Shown here: in pieces, positions 6,054 through 12,722 of the stretch
Position numbering within the stretch: position 1 is the stretch's first letter
Layout: every line of letters starts with the position of its first letter
IMG/VR virus record: IMGVR_UViG_3300027301_000003
Coordinates: 1 to 64,000 of that record
Reading direction: 5' to 3' (one strand)
Length of the DNA: 64,000 nucleotides
Source: a virus
The notes under the pieces: generated by a model
Seen by the model: the letters and a program-made list of their open reading frames with translations, nothing else
Database searches by the model: none
What the model was told of the DNA's origin: nothing
Position numbers and translations under genes: made by a program

Positions 6054-6434
6054 TCACCACCAGCTATCATAATACACAGCAAAACCTTGGTCAATTTTAG
6101 CCAACGCTTTATGTGCAAATTCGATATCTTGGTTTGCAATTTCATCATCGTAATCGTACTGATGACCCCAAAAGAAACCAACCTTAGCTTTCAACTTATG
6201 GACTTGAGCGTCTTCGATCAATAACTCTAAATCCCCTTTGGTAAGTCGCAGAGGAATGCAGTTGAAACTTTCTGCAGTACCACGTTTATTAGTATACACA
6301 CTTTCCATCCAAGCATGTAAAGCATTGTGTTTACGCCAGTACATAAACTCTTCTTTTACAGCACCTTCAGCAATTTCAAAGTCACCCTTAGCATCAGCCA
6401 AAGGAACAGCAAAAGCATACATATCAAGACCCAT
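6054..6434 (-). CDS. Conserved phage protein of the MGLDMY family, 126 aa
   Basis: The protein begins MGLDMYAFAV and contains a YWRKHNALHAWMESVY motif at ~32-47, the hallmark of a widespread family of phage and bacterial proteins without assigned function. Length is typical. Start ATG 6434 has AAGGAGAAAATC. An extended -10 (TGGTACAAT, 6455-6463) is just upstream. Confidence 0.8.
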   Translation of the reverse strand: MGLDMYAFAVPLADAKGDFEIAEGAVKEEFMYWRKHNALHAWMESVYTNKRGTAESFNCIPLRLTKGDLELLIEDAQVHKLKAKVGFFWGHQYDYDDEIANQDIEFAHKALAKIDQGFAVYYDSWW

Positions 6435-6450
6435 GATTTTCTCCTTAAAA

Positions 6451-6759
6451 TTAGATTGTACCAGAATTTAAAGCAACCAAAGCGTAATCTACTGCTTTAT
6501 TTCGATTGTAGCTGTCGTAATTCCGAATAGGACTACGATTGTTTGTGTGCCTGTACGTGTGCTTAGGATCAGTACCGTACTTATCTTTGTAAGCATTGAA
6601 GAACAAAGAAGCATCACAGTCTTCTTCAAGGTAAGCTGTAGCTCCACGCATGTAGCTGTAGCTGCTAATCTGAGTAATGATACCAAGTTGCATCAACTCT
6701 TCGATCTTAACAGCAAGCCAACCATGACCGGGATCAGCGTAGAATTTATAAGTCTTCAT
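6451..6759 (-). CDS. Conserved phage protein, 102 aa
   Basis: It opens MKTYKFYADPGHGWLAVKIEEL, continues SYMRGATAYLEEDCDASLFFNAY and has a RSPIRNYDSY region. This pattern recurs in many phage early proteins of unknown function. ATG 6759 is preceded by AGGAGAATACG. It is soluble and without recognisable catalytic motifs. Confidence 0.75.
   Translation of the reverse strand: MKTYKFYADPGHGWLAVKIEELMQLGIITQISSYSYMRGATAYLEEDCDASLFFNAYKDKYGTDPKHTYRHTNNRSPIRNYDSYNRNKAVDYALVALNSGTI
6455..6463 (-). promoter_or_regulatory. Extended -10 promoter TGGTACAAT
   Basis: Minus-strand TGG-TACAAT, overlapping the last codons of the 6451-6759 gene and 21 bases upstream of the MGLDMY gene start. Same class as the other early promoters. 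Confidence 0.55.
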
Positions 6760-6775
6760 CGTATTCTCCTAAATA

Positions 6776-7081
6776 TCAGTTGCATTTGAGCTTAGAGTAT
6801 AGCACAGGTTCACTCTCATTGTACTTGTTGTGCTTTTTTATTTTCCAGATTTGAAACACAGCTTTACCGTATTCGTCTTCATCAACGCAAACGTAAGCTA
6901 CAGTCTTCAGTACACGAGCGAATCGTACACCATCAAGTACATCAACTTCATGCATAAAACCCTGCTCAATAGCCCAAAGGTTATCTGTCTTTCTGTACGT
7001 GAAGTACTTACCGAAGTCACACTCTTGGAATTCACCTTCGTTGAAAACATGATTGCCGTTTGCATCTTGAAATTTCATCAT
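6776..7081 (-). CDS. Hypothetical protein, 101 aa
   Basis: The ATG at 7081 (MMKFQDANGNHVFNEGEF) has the best placed AGGAGATACTT site. The protein is acidic with alternating beta strands (CDFGKYFTYRKTDNLWAIEQGF) and a charged tail. No known family. The gene is preceded by TGTGCTACAAT (7107-7117). A TGTGCTATACT (6796-6806) in its 3' end serves the next gene. Confidence 0.65.
   Translation of the reverse strand: MMKFQDANGNHVFNEGEFQECDFGKYFTYRKTDNLWAIEQGFMHEVDVLDGVRFARVLKTVAYVCVDEDEYGKAVFQIWKIKKHNKYNESEPVLYSKLKCN
6796..6806 (-). promoter_or_regulatory. Extended -10 promoter TGTGCTATACT
   Basis: Minus-strand TGTGC-TATACT inside the last codons of the 6776-7081 gene, 37 bases upstream of the 6451-6759 start. 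Confidence 0.6.
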
Positions 7082-7106
7082 AAGTATCTCCTGTGTTGAA
7101 GCCTTG

Positions 7107-7117
7107 ATTGTAGCACA
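7107..7117 (-). promoter_or_regulatory. Extended -10 promoter TGTGCTACAAT
   Basis: Minus-strand TGTGC-TACAAT with the same downstream CAAGGCTTCAAC leader as at 7516. It lies 26 bases upstream of the 6776-7081 start. Confidence 0.65.
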
Positions 7118-7124
7118 GTTTTTA

Positions 7125-7484
7125 TCATCGTGCAAAGATTTGAGCTTTTTTATCACGGCAAATCATAAAAACTTCCTTTGCGTTAAACACTGCAGTTTTG
7201 TTCATGGCTGTTACAAACGAATTGTACAGATAAGGATTGTACGTGATCTTTTCACCACAGATAGCAGCTTCAGCACTTGACTTCAGTTCACCAATGACGT
7301 AAGCATGTACGTTCTTGCGCTTCTCTTGCAGTACTCGATTGCGTCCAGCTTGCGATACTTTAAACATTGCGTTTTCAATTGTAACATCATCAGAGTAGTC
7401 AATCACTCTTCCTTTGTTAGCTCCCTCCAAAGCTTTGATGCTGAAGGTCTTCTTGTGCAGGTTGAAATAGACAGCGACTTTCAT
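7125..7484 (-). CDS. Hypothetical protein, 119 aa
   Basis: ATG 7484 (MKVAVYFNLHKKTFSIKALEG) follows GGAGTTACAA and is preferred to the upstream ATG. Its N-terminal strand-rich segment, with KVSQAGRNRVLQEKRKNVHAYV following, resembles a recurrent phage family that begins MKVAVYFNLHKK and has no assigned function. It ends with a CRDKKAQIFAR basic tail. Confidence 0.7.
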   Translation of the reverse strand: MKVAVYFNLHKKTFSIKALEGANKGRVIDYSDDVTIENAMFKVSQAGRNRVLQEKRKNVHAYVIGELKSSAEAAICGEKITYNPYLYNSFVTAMNKTAVFNAKEVFMICRDKKAQIFAR

Positions 7485-7515
7485 TTGTAACTCCAATGCA
7501 ATTGTTGAAGCCTTG

Positions 7516-7524
7516 ATTATACAA
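7516..7524 (-). promoter_or_regulatory. -10 promoter TTGTATAAT after terminator
   Basis: Minus-strand TTG-TATAAT with a CAAGGCTTCAAC leader shared with 7107. It follows the terminator at 7525-7557 directly, so one gene ends and the next begins its own transcript here. Confidence 0.6.
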
Positions 7525-7557
7525 CAAAAAATCCGCACAGGTTGATACCCATGCGGA
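7525..7557 (-). terminator. Early terminator, TCCGCA/TGCGGA stem
   Basis: Minus-strand perfect 6-bp GC-rich base extended by an inner GGT/ACC pairing, followed by TTTTTTG. It lies downstream of the 7571-7720 gene. Confidence 0.88.
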
Positions 7558-7570
7558 AATAAAGGTTATT

Positions 7571-7720
7571 CTACCACCTATGAAGAACACCAGCAATAAT
7601 GAATACGTTTGTAACAACAGCTTGAGTCATCAAAAGAATACGAATCCAAGCAATTTTGTTAGCTTCTTCATCAGTATTACCTGTTTTCTCACCGAGTGCT
7701 TTTGCTATTAGTCTGAACAT
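7571..7720 (-). CDS. Small membrane protein, 49 aa
   Basis: ATG 7720 (MFRLIAKALGEKTGNTDEEAN) follows an AAAGAGAAA site. Residues ~26-45 (IRILLMTQAVVTNVFIIAGVL) form one transmembrane helix ending in HRW. It overlaps the SleB-like gene's 3' end by 32 bases, so the pair is coupled. A holin-like or accessory role next to a wall hydrolase is possible but unproven. Confidence 0.65.
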   Translation of the reverse strand: MFRLIAKALGEKTGNTDEEANKIAWIRILLMTQAVVTNVFIIAGVLHRW

Positions 7721-8258
7721 TTTTCTCTTTATCTTTGTAGAACACATGACCACCAATTCTAGCAGCAACTTTCTTGGTTTTTGTCCAATAGTTTTTTACA
7801 TAAGTTGCAGCATAGAAACGCACTGAATGATCTAGTACGGGTTCAAATTCACCAGCAATGACTTTATCAGCTACCTCTTCAACCTTAGCATAAGCTTTAG
7901 CTTCCATTGGTTTGAAGTTAGTTTTGATGATTTCAACATCTGGTTTCCTCAGTAATGTATAGCTAAATTGTTTATGCTGATGAATGACACCACAGTATGT
8001 ACTAGGGTAATCGGGGTGATTTTTACGATTCTCAATTACTGTAGCTACAGCTTGAATACCGTACAATGACTGATTACCTGCTTCATACCACAGTGCATTC
8101 TTAAGGCAGTTCTTTTCAGCTTCCTTCTCTTGCCTGACCAAATCCTTGCGTACCTCTTCAAGTTCTTGCAGTTGTTGGTACTCACGGTATTGATCTGTAA
8201 ACCACATTGCTACAAAGAATATAGCAAAGTAAACTGACCAGCGTTTGATAATGTTCAT
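7689..8258 (-). CDS. SleB-type cell wall hydrolase with N-terminal membrane anchor, 189 aa
   Basis: Residues 8-20 are hydrophobic (VYFAIFFVAMWF), giving a signal-anchor, followed by a coiled linker (~25-50). Residues ~53-165 match Hydrolase_2/SleB: NALWYEAGNQS with the expected catalytic Glu at ~59, then IQAVATVIENRKN and CGVIHQHKQFSY. The family cleaves peptidoglycan. It lies in the early operon, far from the lysis cassette, and shares overlap with a small membrane protein downstream. Early expression suggests remodelling of the envelope or an anti-superinfection role rather than final lysis. Confidence 0.85.
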   Translation of the reverse strand: MNIIKRWSVYFAIFFVAMWFTDQYREYQQLQELEEVRKDLVRQEKEAEKNCLKNALWYEAGNQSLYGIQAVATVIENRKNHPDYPSTYCGVIHQHKQFSYTLLRKPDVEIIKTNFKPMEAKAYAKVEEVADKVIAGEFEPVLDHSVRFYAATYVKNYWTKTKKVAARIGGHVFYKDKEKNVQTNSKSTR

Positions 8259-8407
8259 TGAAACTCTCCACGCTTTTGCTCACGTTGCTTACTAAAGTCC
8301 TTCTTATTCTTTTGCTTCTTGGTTGGTTTCAGATCATCCTCATAACCACCATCATCAAACTTGCGTTTAGTGCGTTTGTTATTTTGCAAAAATGAACCTT
8401 GTGACAT
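8255..8407 (-). CDS. Small basic, charged protein, 50 aa
   Basis: ATG 8407 has an AAGGAAAGATT site and the ORF overlaps the SleB-like gene start (ATGA). The product is hydrophilic, with NNKRTKRKFDDGGYEDD then a Lys/Gln-rich KKQKNKKDFSKQREQKRG tail. It is probably disordered. Function is unknown. Confidence 0.6.
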   Translation of the reverse strand: MSQGSFLQNNKRTKRKFDDGGYEDDLKPTKKQKNKKDFSKQREQKRGEFQ

Positions 8408-8422
8408 AATCTTTCCTTGTGT

Positions 8423-8587
8423 TTAGTTTGCTTCTTCCAGCTCTAGCACCATTGCTACAGCATCTTCGAATTGTACACCCTTTGCGATGAATTCTACATC
8501 TTCTGTGAAATAATTTACGACAATTACATCATATAAACGTTGTACTGTAGTATTGCGAATAATTAGAACTTCTTTATCACTGTGCAT
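8423..8587 (-). CDS. Hypothetical protein, 54 aa
   Basis: ATG 8587 with GGAGAATCAA. A short strand-rich start (EVLIIRNTTVQRLYDVIVVNYF) is followed by an acidic helix (EDAVAMVLELEEAN). It lies directly after the terminator at 8611-8637, so it may be first in a transcript. No family is recognised. Confidence 0.6.
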   Translation of the reverse strand: MHSDKEVLIIRNTTVQRLYDVIVVNYFTEDVEFIAKGVQFEDAVAMVLELEEAN

Positions 8588-8610
8588 TTGATTCTCCTAG
8601 ATGTAAAACA

Positions 8611-8637
8611 AAGAAAGACCCTAGAGTGAACTAGGGT
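8611..8637 (-). terminator. Early terminator ACCCTAG/CTAGGGT
   Basis: Minus-strand 7-bp perfect stem with a 6-nt loop, followed by CTTTCTTTGTTTT. It separates the 8645-8776 gene from the genes to its left. Confidence 0.8.
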
Positions 8638-8644
8638 ATTGAGC

Positions 8645-8776
8645 TTAACGCTGACTGTTCATCCGAAAACAAGCTTTGTCTGCATCCGTCTTCAGACCAT
8701 GCATGGATACATCACGGTACTCTTGCATGTCAAACACTTTCCAGTAACCGTTGTTCCATTTTACTACGTATTTCAT
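8645..8776 (-). CDS. Hypothetical protein, 43 aa
   Basis: ATG 8776 overlaps the stop codon of the preceding gene (AATGA). It begins MKYVVKWNNGYWKVFDMQEYRDV and ends with a Met/Ser-rich tail. The opening beta hairpin is typical of small phage proteins. Function is unknown. Confidence 0.6.
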   Translation of the reverse strand: MKYVVKWNNGYWKVFDMQEYRDVSMHGLKTDADKACFRMNSQR

Positions 8777-8913
8777 TCTTCGTTCCTTTCATGGTTATAT
8801 TCATGCCAGCTATCAAAAGATTGTAACACCTGATAGCTGTCCTCTTCTGTCACATACTCTAGATCACCCTCAGAGAACCTAGATTGTACATCAAATTTTG
8901 GTTTCAACTCCAT
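8773..8913 (-). CDS. Small acidic protein, 46 aa
   Basis: ATG 8913 lies within the last codons of the 8904-9377 gene and follows a CTATGGAG context. The product is acidic and hydrophilic (FSEGDLEYVTEEDSYQVLQSF). Coupling to both neighbours supports it; no family is recognised. Confidence 0.55.
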   Translation of the reverse strand: MELKPKFDVQSRFSEGDLEYVTEEDSYQVLQSFDSWHEYNHERNEE

Positions 8914-9377
8914 AGTGATTGAAAATATTTACCAAATAATTCACAACCTTTTTGTATGCGCTCGTGGTGTGCGTTAAGACCTTGCATATCAACTTTCATA
9001 GCATTGACCTGTTCCATTACACCCTTAGTTTCATCAACTTCAGAACAATCATAGAATTGATCGTCAGTGTTATCAGAGCAAAGTTGCTGCATACTCCAAA
9101 TCATTTCATCCAGTGCATAATCCCATCGTGGATACCAATTATCATCAATGTCCCATTCGTTTTTTGTAGGTGCTGCTGCAGTAGTACGTAAATGTTCAGG
9201 AACATCTATATCATCTACATTAGGTGCTCCCTGCTTATCTTCCTTCATTTTCTGCAGCAATGGTACAATAATCAGCGCCAGCGTATGGTCAGCACTCCAA
9301 GTATCCCAAGGATCAATCTTGACGCTAATCTTGCGTTCTTTATCACCCTTTGGATAACGTCCGATATTTACTTTCAT
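8904..9377 (-). CDS. Hypothetical protein, 157 aa
   Basis: ATG 9377 follows AAGGAGTAAAT. The N-terminal part (MKVNIGRYPKGDKERKISVKIDPWDTWSADHTLALIIVPLL) and a later DNWYPRWDYALDEMIWSMQQL segment match a recurrent phage family of unknown role that begins IxIGPYPkgdkeRkv and contains DTWSmDhTLA. No catalytic motif is seen. Confidence 0.75.
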   Translation of the reverse strand: MKVNIGRYPKGDKERKISVKIDPWDTWSADHTLALIIVPLLQKMKEDKQGAPNVDDIDVPEHLRTTAAAPTKNEWDIDDNWYPRWDYALDEMIWSMQQLCSDNTDDQFYDCSEVDETKGVMEQVNAMKVDMQGLNAHHERIQKGCELFGKYFQSLWS

Positions 9378-9379
9378 AT

Positions 9380-9829
9380 TTACTCCTTCGCTCTTACAAC
9401 GGGTTTATCACCACCAAATAATGAATAGTGCTCACGAATAACTTCCAGTTTACCTTCTCTGTGCATACTTTCAATATTCACCAGCAAGAACAGATATTGT
9501 AGCATAGAAGTTAGACTATCGGGGTCAACCTCTAGTTCACCTTCTCCTAAAGCTAAGATAAAGCACAACAGGCATAAACTCTGCAAGTCTTCTTCTGCTT
9601 GCTGCGACAATACATTGAACTGCTTGAAATTAGCCGTATGAATGTACTCCAGAGCACTTGTCATTTCATAGATTTCAACGTCATCTAGTTTTTCAAAGTA
9701 CTCACCAGCAGGTAGAAACCCTGAGTGCTTTACTTCAAAAGCAGCTTTGAGTACCCAATTGGGAAGTTTCTTATTGCCAAGAATCTTATCAATACTAATG
9801 AGTCGAAAGTTTTTAACTGCTTCGTTCAA
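9380..9829 (-). CDS. Hypothetical protein, 149 aa, TTG start
   Basis: The start is TTG 9829, overlapping the previous stop (TTGA) with AGAGG seven bases upstream. The first half is mixed and the second half helical, with an acidic Leu-rich region (LQSLCLLCFILALGEGELEVDPD). The layout suggests a small regulatory or scaffold protein, but no family is recognised. Confidence 0.65.
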   Translation of the reverse strand: MNEAVKNFRLISIDKILGNKKLPNWVLKAAFEVKHSGFLPAGEYFEKLDDVEIYEMTSALEYIHTANFKQFNVLSQQAEEDLQSLCLLCFILALGEGELEVDPDSLTSMLQYLFLLVNIESMHREGKLEVIREHYSLFGGDKPVVRAKE

Positions 9830-9975
9830 AGCATTGCCTCTTCATAGTCATCTGTAGAAAATACATCTTTAGTATTGTACTGTTTGGAATCCATCAGTTC
9901 TTGTGAAGCTTCTGTTCTTGCACCATTGACAGTAGGGAAAGGCCAAACAACTTTTTCATTCTGTTGGTTCTGCAT
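9826..9975 (-). CDS. Small acidic protein, 49 aa
   Basis: ATG 9975 follows AAAGGAACACT. It is hydrophilic and rich in Gln, Asp and Thr (VVWPFPTVNGARTEASQEL). Its start lies within the 3' end of the HU-like gene and its stop overlaps the next gene's TTG, so the three are coupled. Confidence 0.6.
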   Translation of the reverse strand: MQNQQNEKVVWPFPTVNGARTEASQELMDSKQYNTKDVFSTDDYEEAML

Positions 9976-10273
9976 AGTGTTCCTTTAAATGCTGTTGAAG
10001 TATACTGTCGGTTGCAACTGACAACCTGAACGCAGTATAGCACAACTTTTCACCTTCTGTATTGAACATGCGTGAAATTTTCATCTGTTTCACTTTCATT
10101 GTTCCAAGACCTCGAAGCTTTACATCCGTACCTTCAGCAAGTAATACCTGAATATTACCCACTAAGTGATTCAGCACATCTTCTACTTCGTATTGATAGT
10201 AGCCAGAGGACTTAGCTACCATTTCAATCAGTTGTTTGTACTTTTTTGACTTACGTTTTTGTTTATCACCCAA
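9956..10273 (-). CDS. HU/IHF-family DNA-binding protein, 105 aa
   Basis: After a very basic N-terminus (KQKRKSKKYKQLIEMVAK) the sequence follows the HU/IHF plan: two helices (YYQYEVEDVLNHLVGNIQVLL) then the GTDVKLRGLGTMKVKQM beta segment that matches the family signature. The DNA-gripping arm is short. HU-like proteins bend and compact DNA; here it may act at the iteron-rich origin or in early transcription. It overlaps the upstream gene by 46 bases. Confidence 0.8.
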   Translation of the reverse strand: MGDKQKRKSKKYKQLIEMVAKSSGYYQYEVEDVLNHLVGNIQVLLAEGTDVKLRGLGTMKVKQMKISRMFNTEGEKLCYTAFRLSVATDSILQQHLKEHYAEPTE

Positions 10274-10476
10274 GGGAATACCTCCATTGCTCTAGGAAAT
10301 ACCAATGCATTCCAGATTTCTCTAGTTTCAGCATATGCAATTTCATTCAGTACATAATGAATCTTGTACATACGATTATCACCGAATACACTAAACATAT
10401 CACCTTCTTTTAACTGCTCAAGTTTCAAAGGTTCTGTTAGCATAACCCAATCGTTTATATCATGTTCATTCAACAT
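10228..10476 (-). CDS. Hypothetical protein, 82 aa
   Basis: The ORF starts at ATG 10476 inside the end of thyX. It has a beta-barrel feel (LEQLKEGDMFSVFGDNRMYKIHYVL) and ends in a basic tail that overlaps the HU-like gene. No family is recognised. Confidence 0.6.
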   Translation of the reverse strand: MLNEHDINDWVMLTEPLKLEQLKEGDMFSVFGDNRMYKIHYVLNEIAYAETREIWNALVFPRAMEVFPWVINKNVSQKSTNN

Positions 10477-11134
10477 TAAACACCTCCGAGATAGCTTCAG
10501 CTACTTTCTGAGCCAGTACAATATGCTCTAGCTGTGTACCATTAGCTTTACGTACTTCAATGTAGTGGATAAAACTACGAATGGTTCCTTGTACGTACAA
10601 ACGAGACATAGTGCAACCCTCTGGTAGTACAGCACGAGCTTGCTCCTTAGCGATACCATTGGCAATAGCGAAGGCATAAGCATTTTGTGCAGTCTCAATA
10701 ACCTTGTTCTGGTAATTCTCCCATAGCGATTGCAATGCTAGATTTTCAGTAATAACGGAGTTCTGACGATTCTTAGGGTCTTGCAGTCGTGCTTCCCTAG
10801 TAACAAACGTCAAGTCCTTCGTGGGGTCTGCATAGCGTTGACTAAACTCCTGAAATGTAAAACTGCGGTGACGTAATAGCTGACGAGCAATATCACGAGT
10901 TGTTTCAATCTCAATAGTTGCACTAGCCATTTCAAACGGACTAAAGTGCTTGTGCTTTAGCAGATAAGTAATCAGCTTATCAGAGGTTTCCATGTTCAGT
11001 TGGTTACTTGGGTTAGACACCCTAGCGCAATAAGCCACAAGGTCTTTAATGGTCTTAAACTGCCCTTTGAACTCTTCGGTAGCCTGTGAGTAAGCAATTA
11101 GCTTTGCGGTGGTGTAATCTTCAATCTTTTGCAT
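10466..11134 (-). CDS. thyX: Flavin-dependent thymidylate synthase ThyX, 222 aa
   Basis: ThyX converts dUMP to dTMP with methylene-tetrahydrofolate, FAD and NADPH. The diagnostic RHRx7S motif is present (RHR at ~88-90, Ser at ~98 in RHRSFTFQEFSQR), as are the C-terminal GCTMSRLYVQGTIRSFIHYIEVR residues that bind nucleotide. I start at ATG 11134 (MQKIEDYTTAKL), which has AAAGGTTATTG upstream. It belongs to the dNTP supply set with the deaminases and the ribonucleotide reductase. Confidence 0.95.
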   Translation of the reverse strand: MQKIEDYTTAKLIAYSQATEEFKGQFKTIKDLVAYCARVSNPSNQLNMETSDKLITYLLKHKHFSPFEMASATIEIETTRDIARQLLRHRSFTFQEFSQRYADPTKDLTFVTREARLQDPKNRQNSVITENLALQSLWENYQNKVIETAQNAYAFAIANGIAKEQARAVLPEGCTMSRLYVQGTIRSFIHYIEVRKANGTQLEHIVLAQKVAEAISEVFNVE

Positions 11135-11702
11135 CAATAACCTTTCTGTGTTGATCTGCTGAGTAAATATCTTCATGTTGCATAAAAGCAACTACTTCGT
11201 CTTCTGTGATGAACTTGTGCTCTCCGTATAGATTATATGCGGAATCTAAGCCTACGTCAAGCATTTTTCCACGATAATCTTTAAAATTACCATGAGAATG
11301 ACCATGTAGATGCCATGAACCATGACTTTGACGATGCCACGATGCAATAGGGAAGTGAAATAGTACTGTAGGAATATCCTGCAGCTTAATTTCCTTGTAA
11401 TCATACCATGCTTGAATCAAGTTATCTTTTACAAGTTGATCTAGGTGCTCTCTACGATCATGATTACCCTTGATGAAAATCTTTTGACCGTTTAGCTGCT
11501 TAGTAAACTTTGCAATATCATCGTAATTTTTAGCAAAGGAATAGTCACCTAATGAGTAAACAACGTCACCTTTAGTGACTTGACTATTCCACAAATGCAC
11601 CAACCATTCATCATGATTTTCTTGAGTTGTATCTACGCTTCTATTTGTAAATTCAACAATTCTTTTGTGTGCCATATGTAGGTCACTCGTAAAAATTCGC
11701 AT
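11121..11702 (-). CDS. Calcineurin-like metallophosphoesterase, 193 aa
   Basis: The metal-ligand motifs of the calcineurin superfamily are all present: SDLHMAHKR (D7, H9), GDVVYSLGDYS, IKGNHDRREH and HLHGHSHG. The start is ATG 11702 (MRIFTSDLH) behind GGAGCAAATT. Such phage enzymes hydrolyse phosphomono- or diesters; the substrate here is unknown. It lies near an RNA ligase and a P-loop kinase, so end-healing of RNA is one possibility. Its 5' end overlaps the HNH endonuclease gene by 20 bases. Confidence 0.9.
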   Translation of the reverse strand: MRIFTSDLHMAHKRIVEFTNRSVDTTQENHDEWLVHLWNSQVTKGDVVYSLGDYSFAKNYDDIAKFTKQLNGQKIFIKGNHDRREHLDQLVKDNLIQAWYDYKEIKLQDIPTVLFHFPIASWHRQSHGSWHLHGHSHGNFKDYRGKMLDVGLDSAYNLYGEHKFITEDEVVAFMQHEDIYSADQHRKVIDAKD

Positions 11703-12273
11703 AATTTGCTCCATTTTGATTACATTTATCAATGAAATATTTCCTGCATTCACTAGCAAGAATCAGTGCCAACTCTTTACCATATTTACTTATTGGAAAA
11801 TGAAAGGTTATTGGTTTTCCAGATGGAAATTCCCTGTAAGATGCAGAGTATGCATACAACACATCATCTATGTTTAACTCCGAAACTCCTGTAAAACCTG
11901 ATTTATTGTTTTCTTGTAATTTTTTACCCGTGTGACTCGAACATTTTCTCATGTTTTCTGATTGATGCACTACTTCAAGATTTTCTAAAAGATTATTAAA
12001 AGGATTGTTATCAATATGATTAATAACTAAAGCATCATCGTACTCGCTATCATACATAGCACATAAAATTCTGTGAACTTTGTAAAGTTTTCCTTGATAT
12101 CGCACATCCCATGTTTTAGCTTTCAATTTATTTTCATCACTCCAAGCCTTGGAACCAGCAACATCTCCACAATTCTTTTTACCACATTTTACTAGCCAAC
12201 GTAAACCGGATGGTGATTCTGGATCATAATAAAAAATTTTATTCCACTCTATATCTGCATAATTTATCTTCAT
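11683..12273 (-). CDS. HNH homing-type endonuclease, 196 aa
   Basis: The central region has the HNH pattern (KLYKVHRILCAMYD, then VINHIDNNPFNNLLENLEVVHQSENMRK), followed by an AP2-like DNA-binding segment (NKSGFTGVSELNIDDVLYAYSASYREF). This is the plan of free-standing phage homing endonucleases. It is more AT-rich than its neighbours and overlaps the metallophosphoesterase start, as expected for an invading gene. Confidence 0.88.
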   Translation of the reverse strand: MKINYADIEWNKIFYYDPESPSGLRWLVKCGKKNCGDVAGSKAWSDENKLKAKTWDVRYQGKLYKVHRILCAMYDSEYDDALVINHIDNNPFNNLLENLEVVHQSENMRKCSSHTGKKLQENNKSGFTGVSELNIDDVLYAYSASYREFPSGKPITFHFPISKYGKELALILASECRKYFIDKCNQNGANYANFYE

Positions 12274-12274
12274 A

Positions 12275-12538
12275 TCATTCCTTAAAATCTTCTTCGATTA
12301 AGTTAGCAGTATACAAATACAGATTATGTCTATCTTTACTAATCTCGTGCAATTCTTTGAGTAAAGTTACAACTTCTTGTATTGTTTCTTTGCGAGTTTG
12401 TTTCTGCAGCAAATCAGCAAATACTTTAAACTCCTGTTCATAATCACAGGACCAATCAATAGGTTCCTCTGCGTCTTCTTCTGGAGAAAAGAAACAGAAA
12501 CCAGCTTCTTGTGCTAGTAGTTTGATTTTATCTTGCAT
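12275..12538 (-). CDS. Hypothetical protein, 87 aa
   Basis: ATG 12538 has GAAAGGTAACA and overlaps the end of the next upstream gene. The sequence (LAQEAGFCFFSPEEDAEEPIDWSCDYEQEF) is acidic, then helical. Proteins beginning IxxLAxxAGF are common in phage early regions, with no assigned role. Confidence 0.65.
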   Translation of the reverse strand: MQDKIKLLAQEAGFCFFSPEEDAEEPIDWSCDYEQEFKVFADLLQKQTRKETIQEVVTLLKELHEISKDRHNLYLYTANLIEEDFKE

Positions 12539-12722
12539 TGTTACCTTTCATTTGTCCTTTAAGTCTAAGATACTCTTCGTCTTCTAGTTCACGAGCACCT
12601 ACACAAGCTTTGTTAATCTGCTTTTCAGTTGCACGATTACCAAGGCGAATAAGACCACAACGACCACAGTATACAAACATACCTTTGGCGTGTAGCGTTC
12701 TGTTGAAGTTGTGACCTTGCAT
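12528..12722 (-). CDS. Small protein with CxxC, 64 aa
   Basis: ATG 12722 follows AAAGGAGCATAA. A VYCGRCGLIRLGNRATEKQINKAC segment has CxxC and a third Cys ~19 residues later, suggesting a small metal-binding fold (also present in many phage early genes). The C-terminus is charged. Confidence 0.65.
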   Translation of the reverse strand: MQGHNFNRTLHAKGMFVYCGRCGLIRLGNRATEKQINKACVGARELEDEEYLRLKGQMKGNNAR

